Shown here piece by piece: positions 1-10,333 of a stretch of 64,000 nt of DNA; position 1 is the first letter of the stretch, and each line of letters opens with the position of its first letter. The stretch comes from Eucalyptus grandis. Its lineage: Eukaryota > Streptophyta > Magnoliopsida > Myrtales > Myrtaceae. Both the position numbers and the translations under genes were made by a program. Under the pieces are notes generated by a model. The model saw only the letters and a list, made by a program, of their open reading frames with translations. It did not search any database and was not told the origin of the DNA. The DNA lies in NCBI RefSeq assembly GCF_016545825.1, contig NC_052614.1, positions 57,977,864 to 58,041,863 of the forward strand, given 5' to 3'.

Positions 1-300
1 CAATTGTAACACCTCACACTTGACTTTTTCTTCACTTGAGGACGTTTTCCTCTTTTGTGTTGGTTAACTCTTGATTTCTTACAACAAGGACTTGATCCTT
101 TGCATTCCCACATATTGAACGAATCAATACGCTTGCGTTTAGAGCTCAAAGCCTTTTCTGAGCTAGGACCAGCATAGCCAATGTCTATTTTCGGCTCAAA
201 TGCCAATAGGCAGTCCTCTGCTAGCTCAAGGTGGCGCACAACATCCTCTAGATCTTCCATAATATGGTCAAGAGCTTCTAGTGCTTCTAGCTTTTCCAGC
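1..300 (-). pseudogene. gag fragment, C-terminal part leading into a zinc knuckle
   Basis: One minus-strand frame is open from about 300 to the window edge. It reads an acidic helical stretch (LEDVVRHLELAEDCL), then a linker rich in lysine and arginine (SSKRKRID, KRGKRPQVKKKSS), and ends at the edge in RCYNC, the start of a CCHC zinc knuckle. This order (acidic helix, basic linker, CCHC knuckle) is the C-terminal half of plant copia gag proteins, which package element RNA. It is separated from the N-terminal gag piece by about 0.7 kb of unrelated sequence. No start is assigned because the frame is interrupted on its upstream side. Confidence 0.7.
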
Positions 301-1020
301 AAGATTCAATATTCCACAATTGTTGCCGTTTATATCAGCAATTACGTTCTTAGTTGCTGAAACCATCGATCTGAACACATCAGACTTATATGCACGAATA
401 ATTAATGCCTATCATTTATGCATCCCTTTTGCACAGACTCATCATATTAATGAATAATTTCAAGTAAGGTTTTAGAATCAAAAGGTCACTACGTTTCCAA
501 TCATCCTCCAAAAATCCTAACTTAAAACTATCATTAATATGATTGTCATATGCAAAATCAATTCTATGAAGCTACAAAAAACTTCTAAACTACCCACAGC
601 TAATTACCCACAGCAACCAGCAATAACAGAAAGCAATAGATAATTGATATCCAATAAAAAAATTAATGCTTTCAACTAATACAACAATTCATTACACTAA
701 GTAATATATCCAAAAAGAAATATCAACATAGAAAGAGATATTCATACTCAATAACATCTCAAACTAATCTAAGAAATAATTAGGGAATGTTCATTCTAAT
801 CTATCAGTCAAAATATCTGAGATTTTTGAAGGCACATTTGCCAACCATGGAAAAACTTTTGGAGAGCTTTCATGTCGCCTCCAAGGCGCATTCACTCTGC
901 GCCATGTGGCGCTCAATCTAAGGGTTGAAATTTTGGTTAACTCAATCCTATAGTACTCTCTAACAAAAGCTACCACTAGCCCCTTGTCACCCGAGACCAC
1001 GTTGACCTCCCATAGCCGAT
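301..1020. other. Non-gag insert splitting the gag region
   Basis: The gag similarity stops shortly after the LPPEW motif (about 1020-1050 on the plus strand) and resumes near 300. The sequence between does not resemble gag. Its right part can be read on the minus strand to a stop at 791 without a recognisable domain, and the left part (301-790) is AT-rich and non-coding. It could be a nested insertion, a rearranged segment or an intron-like spacer. No terminal repeats were recognised, so the edges are approximate. Confidence 0.4.
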
Positions 1021-1189
1021 CTAACACTGCTTGCCATTCAGGTGGAAGAGTGTTTATCAAAACCGGCACCTTCTCAAAATCCGGCATAAGATAACCATTC
1101 CAGATGATTTCATGTATCATCTGATTGACCCTGACCATGTGTGATACTAAATCACCATCATGCCACCGATAATCAGCTAACTCTTTCAT
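1020..1189 (-). pseudogene. gag fragment, central UBN2-like part
   Basis: The minus-strand frame beginning at the ATG at 1189 reads MKELADYRWHDGDLVSHM, then VNQMIHEI and later LINTLPPEW. This is the central pattern of copia gag (UBN2/retrotrans_gag type). The usual N-terminal part of about 70-100 residues is absent and a stop lies just upstream of this ATG, so this is not an intact gag start. After LPPEW the similarity is lost although the frame stays open to 791. It is most likely a relic in a damaged element. Confidence 0.65.
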
Positions 1190-1466
1190 CAGTCTTTTCA
1201 GTCTAGCTCTTCATTCGTCCGTTCTCGGGATTGCAGGTATCCTTACATAACGCATCATAGTTCCTGCAATAAATGCAAAACCAATAAATGGATCACTTAT
1301 AATCCACAATAAACAAAATGAAAAATACATAATTTTCCATGATTCATGCAACAAATGCAGAATAAAAAATGGATTACATCTAACCCACACAGACATAATT
1401 GAAAAAGAAACAAATTCCTCTTTTCTTTTCTTTTTCTTTTTTTTTTTTATTTTTTTTTTTCGGGTC

Positions 1467-1507
1467 AACGGTCAAAGTCAACGGTCAACGGTCAACGGTC
1501 AACGGTC
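1467..1507 (-). repeat. Tandem GTCAACG array (repeated W-box core)
   Basis: A short tandem run of GTCAACG units lies in the retrotransposon leader. On the coding (minus) strand it reads CGTTGACCGTTGACC, so each unit carries the WRKY-binding W-box core TTGACC. The array is followed by more diverged units such as GTCGCCG and GTCGAACG. A role in element transcription is inferred only. Confidence 0.7.
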
Positions 1508-1573
1508 GCCGGTCGTCGAACGTCAAACGTCGGACCAATCAGGCTGGTCGGGCCGGGTCGGACGAACCAACCG

Positions 1574-1731
1574 CACGTGCCATGTGCGTGCGCGGGCTGA
1601 CGTCACGCAGATGTCAGCCGGCACGTGCCGCGCGCATGCCAGGCGTCTGCAGGTCGGGTCGAGTCGTCGGCCAGCCAACGGTCGTCGACGCTGACGTCAT
1701 CCCAGCAGTTACCGACCGTTGGGTGACGTCA
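1574..1731. promoter_or_regulatory. Cluster of TGACGTCA and CACGTG palindromes in the retroelement leader
   Basis: Three perfect TGACGTCA octamers are present (1598-1605, 1692-1699, 1724-1731), with a near copy at about 1735. Two CACGTG hexamers occur at 1574-1579 and 1622-1627. These are classical plant bZIP and bHLH binding sites. The surrounding 1.45-1.90 kb is strongly GC-rich compared with flanking DNA. Binding is not shown. Confidence 0.55.
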
Positions 1732-2081
1732 TGCTGACGTCGGCACGCATCGGCGCACACGCTGGTTCGCCGACCGGCGTGTGTGCCGCACGCGCTGGGC
1801 GAGCTAGCGCTTCCGGGCGCGTCACGCCCACGCGCAGCGGCTTCCAGCCACGCATGTGGGCGCGTGCGGCGTCTCCCGGCAGTGCTCAACGTATCGCCAA
1901 ACTCTTCTCGACATCGCATTTCTTCCTATGCCATTAGAATTCGATTTCGACTTACGAAAACTCGGAAAAATGGCCGAACAACGCTCGGGTGTCGAGATTT
2001 CTCGCCCTGATCCGTACGGCCGAATTGCTTTTGTGAAAAATCAATCAAAAAACGTCAAACGGGTCGGGAAAACGTGAACTA

Positions 2082-2096
2082 GGGCTCTGATACCAA
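2082..2096 (-). other. Retrotransposon primer-binding site (initiator Met-tRNA type)
   Basis: The minus strand reads TTGGTATCAGAGCCC immediately after the LTR end CCCAACA. TGGTATCAGAGC is the complement of the 3' end of plant initiator methionine tRNA and is the standard primer site of copia elements. Its position fixes both the orientation and the inner LTR edge. Confidence 0.9.
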
Positions 2097-2508
2097 TGTT
2101 GGGAATAACGGATCCCCGAAAACTGGATTCGACACTAAATCGAACCCCTAAAACAATGCGAAAGACGAAGCCCGGGAAAACACGTATCACCGATCATAAA
2201 GCACACCACGGATTCGAGCGTATCTTGTTAGCCACAGATTAGACACCAATGCCGAAAATCGAGGAAGAAATTCTGATCCGATGATGTCAATTTGCCTTGA
2301 AAGGGAGATCGGCGTCACCTTAAGCGTACTGTTCTTGTTGGAGGGAGAGAGGGAGAGGAACGTACGTCCATTGTGCCAATAGGTGTGTTCTCTCTCTCTC
2401 CTCCCTTTTATACCTTCCCCCATCCACGGGCCCTATTCCCGTGGACCGGGCCTTTTGGGCCCAGCATGGGCGGACGGGCCTTAAGCCCATCACCAATTAA
2501 AACCATCA
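2097..2508 (-). mobile_element. 5' LTR of the copia-type element
   Basis: The LTR is about 412 bp. On the minus strand it begins TGATGG and ends CCCAACA, with the usual TG...CA termini. The inner edge is set by the primer-binding site and the outer edge by the start of MYB-intron homology at 2509. It carries a TATAAAA box (minus strand, 2406-2412) followed by a GA-rich tract, as expected of the U3/R promoter. The 5-bp target duplication cannot be confirmed because the other LTR is outside the window; the candidate on this side is AGAAC (2509-2513). Confidence 0.85.
2406..2412 (-). promoter_or_regulatory. TATA box of the LTR promoter
   Basis: The minus strand reads GGTATAAAAGGGAGG here, a good TATA box inside the LTR. 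Transcription would run left, away from the MYB exon. Confidence 0.6.
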
Positions 2509-2558
2509 AGAACGATATTGAGATTGGCACTAGCGCGTGTTGGTTTATTTTCTCGTAG

Positions 2559-3015
2559 GTGGGTTCTTATCGCGGGAAGGCTTCCTGGCCGAACAGACAG
2601 TGAGATAAAGAATTACTGGAACACCACCATAAAGGAGAAGCTAGTCCGAGAGAACGACAACCCACCGATGAACTCAAAGTGCGAGGATAACAAGCTCACG
2701 AAGAACGAGCCCCTGGACGAGAACATGGCGGCCGAACCGCGATACGATGCGGATTGTGACAGTAAGCTGTGTAATGCAGAAGGTGTTGTTTCAGATAAAA
2801 TGATGGAAATAGTAGAAGGGAAGGGTCAGAAAGGAGATCGCGAGGGCGACACGATTTCATTGGAAAACACGATGATGGACCTCAATTTGCAGGATACGAG
2901 GATGTCTGAGAATCAGTACTCTCAGCACTTTGAAGGCAATGAAGATGGAGGGAATCAAAACGCGTGGATTTCTGATGAAATGCTGTCCAAATGGGCTGCT
3001 GAGCTGATCGGGTGA
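2559..3015 (+). CDS. R2R3-MYB transcription factor, last exon only (partial copy)
   Basis: This exon follows a splice acceptor (TTTTCTCGTAG, ending 2558) and encodes the second half of the R3 repeat ([21 protein letters not shown]) plus an acidic C-terminal region ending [16 protein letters not shown]. It is exactly as long (457 nt) as exon 3 of the gene at 10333-11846 and aligns with it without gaps, with roughly 70% of residues identical by hand count. Exons 1 and 2 are not in the window, because intron 2 is interrupted by the LTR retrotransposon. They may lie left of the window or may be lost. The open frame argues for fairly recent function or continued use. Expressed alone it would lack R2 and could not be a normal DNA-binding MYB. 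Confidence 0.8.
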
Positions 3016-4085
3016 TGCGACTCCTTCCATGATGGATCAACTCATATCGATCACGAACACTCAGTAGGCACTTTGTTTTGGTGAAACAGATCAAGAGTTT
3101 CAGTTTTGCCACTATTTCTATTCCCATCCTTCGCTCTGCGTGTGGAGAAAATGGAAAATAATAAGAGCATTTCACACTGACTCTTAGAAAGTTAACTATT
3201 ATAAGATTGATTTGTAGCTATCTTGACTAGTTTAATCAATTTGGTTATATCATGACTATAATACATTCAAGAAAAGGACATGCATGTTCCTTTAACCTTT
3301 TAAAAAAACATTATTGTCAGACAGACATGTAAATATTAAAATTTATGAAAAATATTGAAGCATAGGGAGGATTTTTTTTTTTTCAAGAATTGAGGATAGT
3401 AATAAAGTATGAGATCGTCTTTACTTCATATAGTAATATAAATATATAACGACAGAACGTAAAACTTAGAGGTTCCCAAAAGTATTTACACATTTCACAG
3501 GAATCACTATGTAAATCGTTCCCAAAGATAGTGCCATGCTCCCCCAGCAAACAGAACTTATGCAAATCCACGAAAGGAATAAAAAAAGAAGTGTATTTTG
3601 TTGGGCCAAATGGACACGATCCACAGGAAGGGAAATCGTAGGCCTCATCTTTGGCACTGCTCTTAAACTTATTTAACGAAAGGGTGACGAATTATTAACT
3701 AAATCGATGAGCTACCCATTTTTTTCTATTTGGTCGATGTTTGGGCCACCTGATAACTCTTACATGGGCCACCCTTAGGCTGGTCGAAGGGCATATTTGA
3801 TAACCCAATGAAGTGCTGATATTAAGTACTCAACATTTAATTAGATTAAGTTCGTTTGATAAGCTTTAACAAAATGGATAAATTATTAAAATTTAGTAGA
3901 AAATCCACTTAATCTTGGTATGTAAAAGAGGAGTTACTTAATTAGTCGATAGAAAAATAATTGATGGCAACTATAGCCTTGCTAAATATAACGATAAAAC
4001 ATTAGTAACGGTATTTTATTTTCTATTTTTAGAGAGAGGTTAATAATATTCAGCTGTCCATTTTAATTTCATCAAACAACTTTTA

Positions 4086-4364
4086 GGATGCATTTGTTTC
4101 GATGAAAATTTTATCAATGAAAATTTTATCAATGAAAATTTCATGATAAATGAAAATATTTTTTAACGAAAATAGTTAATTATAATTTGTTTGGTAGTTT
4201 AGGGAAAATGATTTCCTTCTTGCTATAAAAGGGAGTCATTTAAACTTATTTTTTTCGGTCCATGGAAAACGTTTTGCATAAATCAATTAGTTTTTCATCA
4301 TTCAAACAGCGGAAAGATGTACAACAATTTTTGAAAAACAATTTTCATTCAAACAAACTGACAC
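4086..4364. mobile_element. Tourist-like (PIF/Harbinger) MITE with an empty site in the paralogue
   Basis: About 279 bp flanked by TTA (4083-4085 and 4365-4367). The ends form imperfect terminal inverted repeats: the left end starts GGATGCATTTGTTTCGATG and the right end read in reverse starts GTGTCAGTTTGTTTGAATG. The duplicate at about 13020 has a single TTA with no insert, so the insertion boundaries are seen directly. A TTA target duplication and a GT-rich start are typical of Tourist MITEs. Confidence 0.75.
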
Positions 4365-4877
4365 TTAATTCTGTTGTCAATAGTTAATATTATCAAAACT
4401 AAAATCCACTGCTTAAATTGTCAGTACTTAGTTTCCGATTCTATCAAAGGAGCCCTAAATCTCCAACATACAAGCAAAGCCTCAGTGCAATGACATTATG
4501 ATAGCACAAAGAATTGGGCAATAAAAGGACAAGAGATGATACAGAATTCGCCAACCTAAGTTAGTCAATTCTCCATTAGCAGCATGAGCAACACCTTTGT
4601 AATATGTGTAGTGATATTAATTATAAAGCACTTTGAAAACTATCATTAAACAGTTGGCAATGATGGATGACATAGATTCATTTTCTTCGAGAGAGATCAT
4701 AGATGGAGAGATCGATACATTCGCTTTGTCACTATATGACCATCTTGGTCCAGTAAGAAAGAAGAGTTCGCTTGCAATGTTTGTCGTCCTATTTCATGAG
4801 AGTGATTCCATCCTTTTGTCCTTTTCTAAGGAGCCCAATAGAAAAACCCATTTCGAGTGGGTCAAGTTTGCGCAGCG

Positions 4878-4918
<41 letters not shown>

Positions 4919-5410
4919 GGTCTTGGTACAGGCCGTAGAAAGCAACCCCACTTTAATTAGATCATGCCACAATGTTGATATTTTGGGGCCCAATTCATAT
5001 GGTGATAGTGATTATTTATGGGCTTCAGAAGAAAATTTGAAGCTGGCTTGGATTGGACTCTCTATTTATTTTCCTTGGCTTGGCCGGAGAAATATGGCAA
5101 TCTAGTCATGAAAAACCTCGATTCTTGGCTTGACCACGAATCATAAGTTAGAAATAAGGCAATGTAGTGATACAACCCTGTGATGATACCGCTCGAGAGT
5201 AGAATGTCATACGTTGCACGAGTTCACAACTGTCGTAATCTTCTTTTAAATGCTGGTGTTAACATGAACCTTTGCAAGAAAAATAAGATCTATAGAATTG
5301 TAAAATGATTATTCGCATTGATCAAATTCTTCACTGGAGTTTATTTAATACTTTATTTAAAGTGGATGTAGGCTCCAGCGTTTAGGTTTTCATCCAGATT
5401 AAAAGAAATA

Positions 5411-8400
5411 ATATTGTGATAGTTGTTAAGTCATAATATAGGTAATTGTTGATAGAATATTTAAATATTAAATCATGTACTCATTTGACAGCTTATTCTA
5501 AAGCTTAAACTTTTAGAATAAAGGTGTCATAAGATTCCAAATGGTTCAAAGCACGAGATCTTGAGTTTTTATTTGCCTCCTCAACAAAATATTTTCACAC
5601 TTAGTGAACTCCCCAATTAAATATGTCAACACATTATGCTAGACAAAAAGGATAGACTAAATATGAGGAAAAGTGATAGGATATTTAAATATTAAATTAC
5701 ATATTCATCTAACAGCTTAAGCTTTTATGACAGTTGATAATGGTCTCACAAAATCACATACATGCAAATGTTGTGCCCATAGATGAAGAGCTTAAGGAAC
5801 TAATCAAATCGGATCCAATCAATGTCCACACGAATATCACACCCATAGATGAAAATTGTCCGGAACTCATAATGGATTTGATATCTCAGTAATAGACATT
5901 CCCAAGATCGACTTCGACAATGCTTTCTCAAGGCTCATGAGTTTGAGATTTCTCATATCGGTGCTATGAATAAAGTCAGCCATTTATTAAAAAAAAAAAA
6001 AAAAGCGAAAGCGATGTGCCACACTGTAACTATGCAATGGATCTTCTCGCAGAGTTGACTGAGGACGACTGTGCTCAACCTGAAATGAACTCTCATATGA
6101 ATACATAGATGTCCATGATTGAATCATCATTAGAGTGGTTCATCCGAGACTTTCAATATTTGATGAAGCAAATTAATCTCATTATTTATTTCTTTTTCAT
6201 ATGCGATCGTATGATGATTGAATCTAAGGAAATGGTTACTATTGGATCGTCTATGGTTTAGCTGAATATCAGATGCTGGCCATGTATTGTTTAGTTCCTA
6301 ATGTACATGCTGTTTTCAAAAGTTACCGAGGCACGTTTGAAACTTGCCAAATGCCTTTTTTTTTTTCAGTTTTCCTTGAACATGCTTAGTGTTAATCATC
6401 CATTAAAAAAAACAAATATTTAATATGTTTTGCACTATTAATGTGTTTTTGATGAGAAAACTTTGATATTAGAAAATTGGCAATTAAAATAAATAAACTC
6501 GACAAGCAACTCAAATGAGAGTTGGTGATCCAAAACTAGTAGGTATTGGAGAAATTTGTGTAAATTACTCTAATTAAAGTTAATAAATTCTTAGAAAAAT
6601 ACGTAAATTTAGAGCATTGCTTAGAAATGCACATAAAAGTTTGAAAACAGTTATGAAATTTGAAAAGTGTGAAAAAAATAATAAATGTTAATAAGTAATT
6701 TAAATGAGAATTGGTAACCAAATAGTAAATGATAATTTAAAGGAAGAATAGTTGATAAGTACGCTAACTTATTTTGGTAAACTTTGGAAAGAGTTAGTAC
6801 ATGTTTGGTTGCTAATCAAGGCAAATAAAATATAGTATTTCAATGGAAAGTTGGCAACTTGACAGAAATAAATCTTGGTAAATTACTTAAAATAGATTTG
6901 GTAAACCCAAACTAGTTGGTAATCTAATATGACAAAATTCGGTAAAATACTTTAATTCAGGTTGGTGATTTGATAGAGTAAATTCGAAGCATTCAAAAGC
7001 TTATGTACATAAAAATTAGTAAGTTAGTACAAAAATCACTAATTGGCAAACTATTAAAATTGATAATTTCATTTAAATGTAGGTAAGCCACTGACAAGTT
7101 ACTTTAAAAAAAAAATCACTGGCAAGTTACCCTTAAAAAAAAAAAATCACTGGCCATTTTTTCATTAATATTTTTTTACACTTAGGAATAGTTATTCAAA
7201 TTCATTATAAGCATGGAGAAAAAAAATTCATATTTTTGGTACAGAACAATTGAATTCTACTTAAATTACACAAACTCTATCTTTTTTTCTTGTTTCTTTT
7301 TTTCCGTTTTGGCCAAAATCCTGTGACCTTATGATCTCTCAAGAGAACATCATCTTAAGAACACTACATAACTAAATTAGGTACTTTGTCAAAAAATATT
7401 TTATATCACCTTGGAGTGAATGACTATGTCCTAATTCATTACTTATTTACCATTGACTTCTTCCTTGTAACCCTCTTTAACGGGATATCACGAAAATAAC
7501 CCTCTTTAAATGATTGATAATGCATTAACATGTCACTAAATATATATTCGACTCGTTAATTCAAGTCTTTGCTTATGATGGTATTTGCAGAAAATACTGC
7601 AAATTTGAGGATTGTCCCAGATCACCGAGGGACACGGTTTAGATCAAGGCTCATGATTCATGAGAGTCTTGTAAAATACGGAAAACGTGTCATTCCTTGA
7701 AAATTGCAGACATTGGGCCAAGTAAGTAATTTTTGCATTAAGAGGCTCGACAAGCTAGGTAGTTTTATTGTTAGTTGCTGACCGACATCAATAAATTAAG
7801 ACACTCGGATATCTGTACATTGAATTTGGGGGGATTAAGTAGACCACTATACATACCCCGACCCCGGATGATAGTAAGGACAAATTAATTAAATCAAACT
7901 TCTATTTTGTCGGGAGGACGTGCATGCATATCGATGGAGAAAAATTGTTCAAAAAGTCCTCAATAGGTCAAAGTTATCCTTACATTTTGGCCAATGTTAT
8001 CTCAACTTTTTAAAAATTTCCCAATGTAGTCCATCTGCCTAATTTATACTATAAATAGTTAACGTGGCAGTCTAGTTAGTGATTGCCGTTCTTCATATCA
8101 CAAATGCCGACTTGACATGTCCTACTCCATTTAAAATGACATTGTTTGAGAAAATTTTATAATTTTTTTATTTTCTTCGTTGTTCATCCTCTTGGAAAGA
8201 AGCGGCGGGGGTCACTAGGGCCTCAACAATGGGATCATTATAAAACTGAAAAGCTGTACAAGAGCTTTGATGAAGTACTTCAAGAGTTTCACTTCACCAA
8301 CAGGACTTCAATTGGGGCGAGATTAGCTAGCCCTCTTACTCCTAAAGTATGAGGTTGCAATTTGCAAATACAGGTAATTATGATTGATCAACACAACTCT

Positions 8401-10301
8401 ATATGCTCGCTTTTACAATGAAAAATTGAAATGAGAAAGAAGTGACTTCATCAAACATTAGTTTTTACGATGTTCCTTGAAAAGCAATGAGTCCTATTAT
8501 TTGATCCATTGGTGCGTGTAAGAGATGCTAGTCTTGCAACCAAATTATAAATTTTTCAGATCACATGTTGCGTTGTGAATGCTTTTTCCCCTTTAAATCT
8601 TATGTTACAACACCCAACAAATCTCATAAACTAATTAAGTTCGGACCTTTGACTAGTGTAGGTGGCCCAAATCTAAACAATTCCGCATGTTGTTCGTACA
8701 ACCTCAAAGGTCCGAGCTTGAAATAACATGCCGACCAACTACGGTTGCTCCGGAAACTTTTCGTTAACAAGTTTTAGCAAATGCGTATACATAAAATGGT
8801 CTTTAACACATCCTCCATTCAAAATTTTGTCTCAACGAACAAGATCGGAACCTATGTAATATCACTCTCTTCAAACCGGCCAGAAACCGAAAGATACAAC
8901 TGCATGACGCCAAGAAATTAAGTCACGGTCTGTGCACCTCCCTTTATACATGATCGTGCTCATTTTAATCATACAAGTGATACTATTATATTCTATAAGT
9001 CACCTGCCTTTTGCTCCGGACCAAGGGGCAACATATTTTCTTTCAGCTAGGGAAATTATGTATTCTTTGAGCTGCACGAGGTCCTACACATAATAATATT
9101 GTGTGAAACACGTGACTGTATTAAGATAGCAAACACGAAATAAAGGGACAGAAACCGAGGTTTGATTGAACACGAAGGTTGTGGTTTAACTAGGTTTCCC
9201 TCACTATGGTCCTAACACACCTAACAAGCCAACACGAGCAATTATGAAATCAATGGAGGTTCGAGTGAGACGTCCTTGCACCATAAGAAAGGAGGCGAGA
9301 CTAACCCAAGTCGATTTTATTCAAGTTACAGCACAAACTTGACTTTGAGATTGATGTTTAACATTGGCCAACTTGGTTTCTCAACCTCAACCTTCAGCTT
9401 GACTTGATATGCCTTCTTTCTATGTGTTCAGAGTTAACAACAGAGATAGGTCGGTGATTGAAAAAACAAGATTTCTAATTAAAACTCAAAGCTCTAGCTT
9501 ATGATTGTATCGGTTAAAGCAATATAATAGTTCGTGATATTTTGGTTTTACAAGTTTTATATACGTGCATATTATTTATAGCTAACACTATCTGCCTACT
9601 TAACTCCATTTATAAGTTGCGATGTTGTGTTATTCTCGTTTTAAATATCAGGGTGCTCACTTGAATTGATGCTCACTTAGATTAGGGTTTTATGCCTTTG
9701 AGCAATTCTATGAATGTCAAAGTGATTACCTCTCTAATTACAACTGATCACTCAAACTTGGCTAGTCTCAACTTTTCAAAAAGTAGGGCTCAAGTATTCA
9801 ATTAGTCAGGGTTGAATTGCTAGTAAGTAAAACAAAGAGATTCCGTTGAGTTACTTCCGAAACTGGCCTAGAATCGAAATGATTAGGTCAGTCAAAACCT
9901 TTGTGTCAGGCCTTATAGAAATTCGTTGAATGTAGTGAACTCATGAGCGCAATTACACGGAAAAATTTGCATACGACTATTAGAACAGTTTAATTAAAAT
10001 GGATCATGTTGTTGAAAATTATAAGCAAACCATATCTACCGGTCAAAACCACACATTTACTTGATACCATATTGGATATCAAAACTGTGTGTGACTGTCT
10101 CAAAACCAGATTAGGGGTTTCTCGTTCCCAATAATCTGTTATTGTTTAATGCACGTTGCTGTTCTGTTTGAGGATAACGGTTGCTTTTTCCTCTCTCTCT
10201 CACCGAGGTTAGAGTGATTTAATATAACAAGTTGTGTTCAACATCAACGGCATATGAAACAGTCTCTACATAATCAGTCTTCATCGAGATAGTTCGCATT
10301 A

Positions 10302-10303
<2 letters not shown>
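5411..10303. other. Intergenic, AT-rich, no gene recognised
   Basis: No open frame here resembles a known protein. The region holds a pair of similar segments near 5450-5520 and 5670-5735 (both around ATATTTAAATATTAAAT and AACAGCTTAAGC), poly-A runs near 5989-6005, and a degenerate repetitive stretch at 6480-7150. The last few hundred bases before 10304 should contain the promoter of the MYB gene, but no convincing TATA box was identified. Confidence 0.6.
6480..7150. repeat. Degenerate internal repeats rich in TTGGTAA
   Basis: Short phrases such as TTGGTAA, GGTAATTTAC and TAAATTACT recur at irregular spacing. At 7095-7155 there is a clearer tandem unit of about 35 bp, CACTGGCAAGTTAC followed by a poly-A run, seen two to three times. 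The origin is unknown. Confidence 0.4.

Positions 10304-10332
<29 letters not shown>
10304..10332 (+). repeat. GA microsatellite in the MYB 5' leader, starting at an upstream ATG
   Basis: An uninterrupted GA tract begins just after an ATG at 10304 and runs to the MYB start codon at 10333. The upstream ATG is in a different frame (29 nt apart) and would encode an arginine/glutamate run that overlaps the MYB coding start. It could reduce translation of the main frame. The effect is inferred. Confidence 0.75.

Positions 10333-10333
<1 letters not shown>

Larger units (their letters stand above)
1..2508 (-). mobile_element. 5' part of a Ty1/copia-type LTR retrotransposon, inserted in a MYB intron
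   Basis: Reading leftward on the minus strand there is an LTR (2097-2508), a primer-binding site (2082-2096), a GC-rich leader and pieces of gag. Protease, integrase and reverse transcriptase and the second LTR are not in the window and should lie further left if the element is complete. The right edge is sharp: sequence from 2509 onward aligns with intron 2 and exon 3 of the MYB gene at 10333-11846, whereas 1-2508 does not. The element therefore sits in intron 2 of a second MYB copy. The copia assignment rests on the methionine-tRNA type primer site and the gag character, since no polymerase is visible. Confidence 0.85.
2509..5410. repeat. Segmental duplication, copy 1 (MYB 3' half and downstream flank)
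   Basis: From 2509 the sequence aligns in the same order with 11337 to about 14030. Shared landmarks include the MYB exon, the motif around 3060-3110, the motif around 4650-4700 (ACAGTTGGCAATGATGGATG), the stretch at 4930-5010 and the one at 5260-5375. Small insertions and deletions are common. Copy 1 has a MITE (4086-4364) and a run of 34 T at 4883-4916 that copy 2 lacks. The 3' edge is diffuse. Confidence 0.85.

Noticed and set aside
8146..8352. Short open frame of 68 codons in intergenic DNA
   Set aside because: No recognisable motif and no supporting splice or promoter signals.
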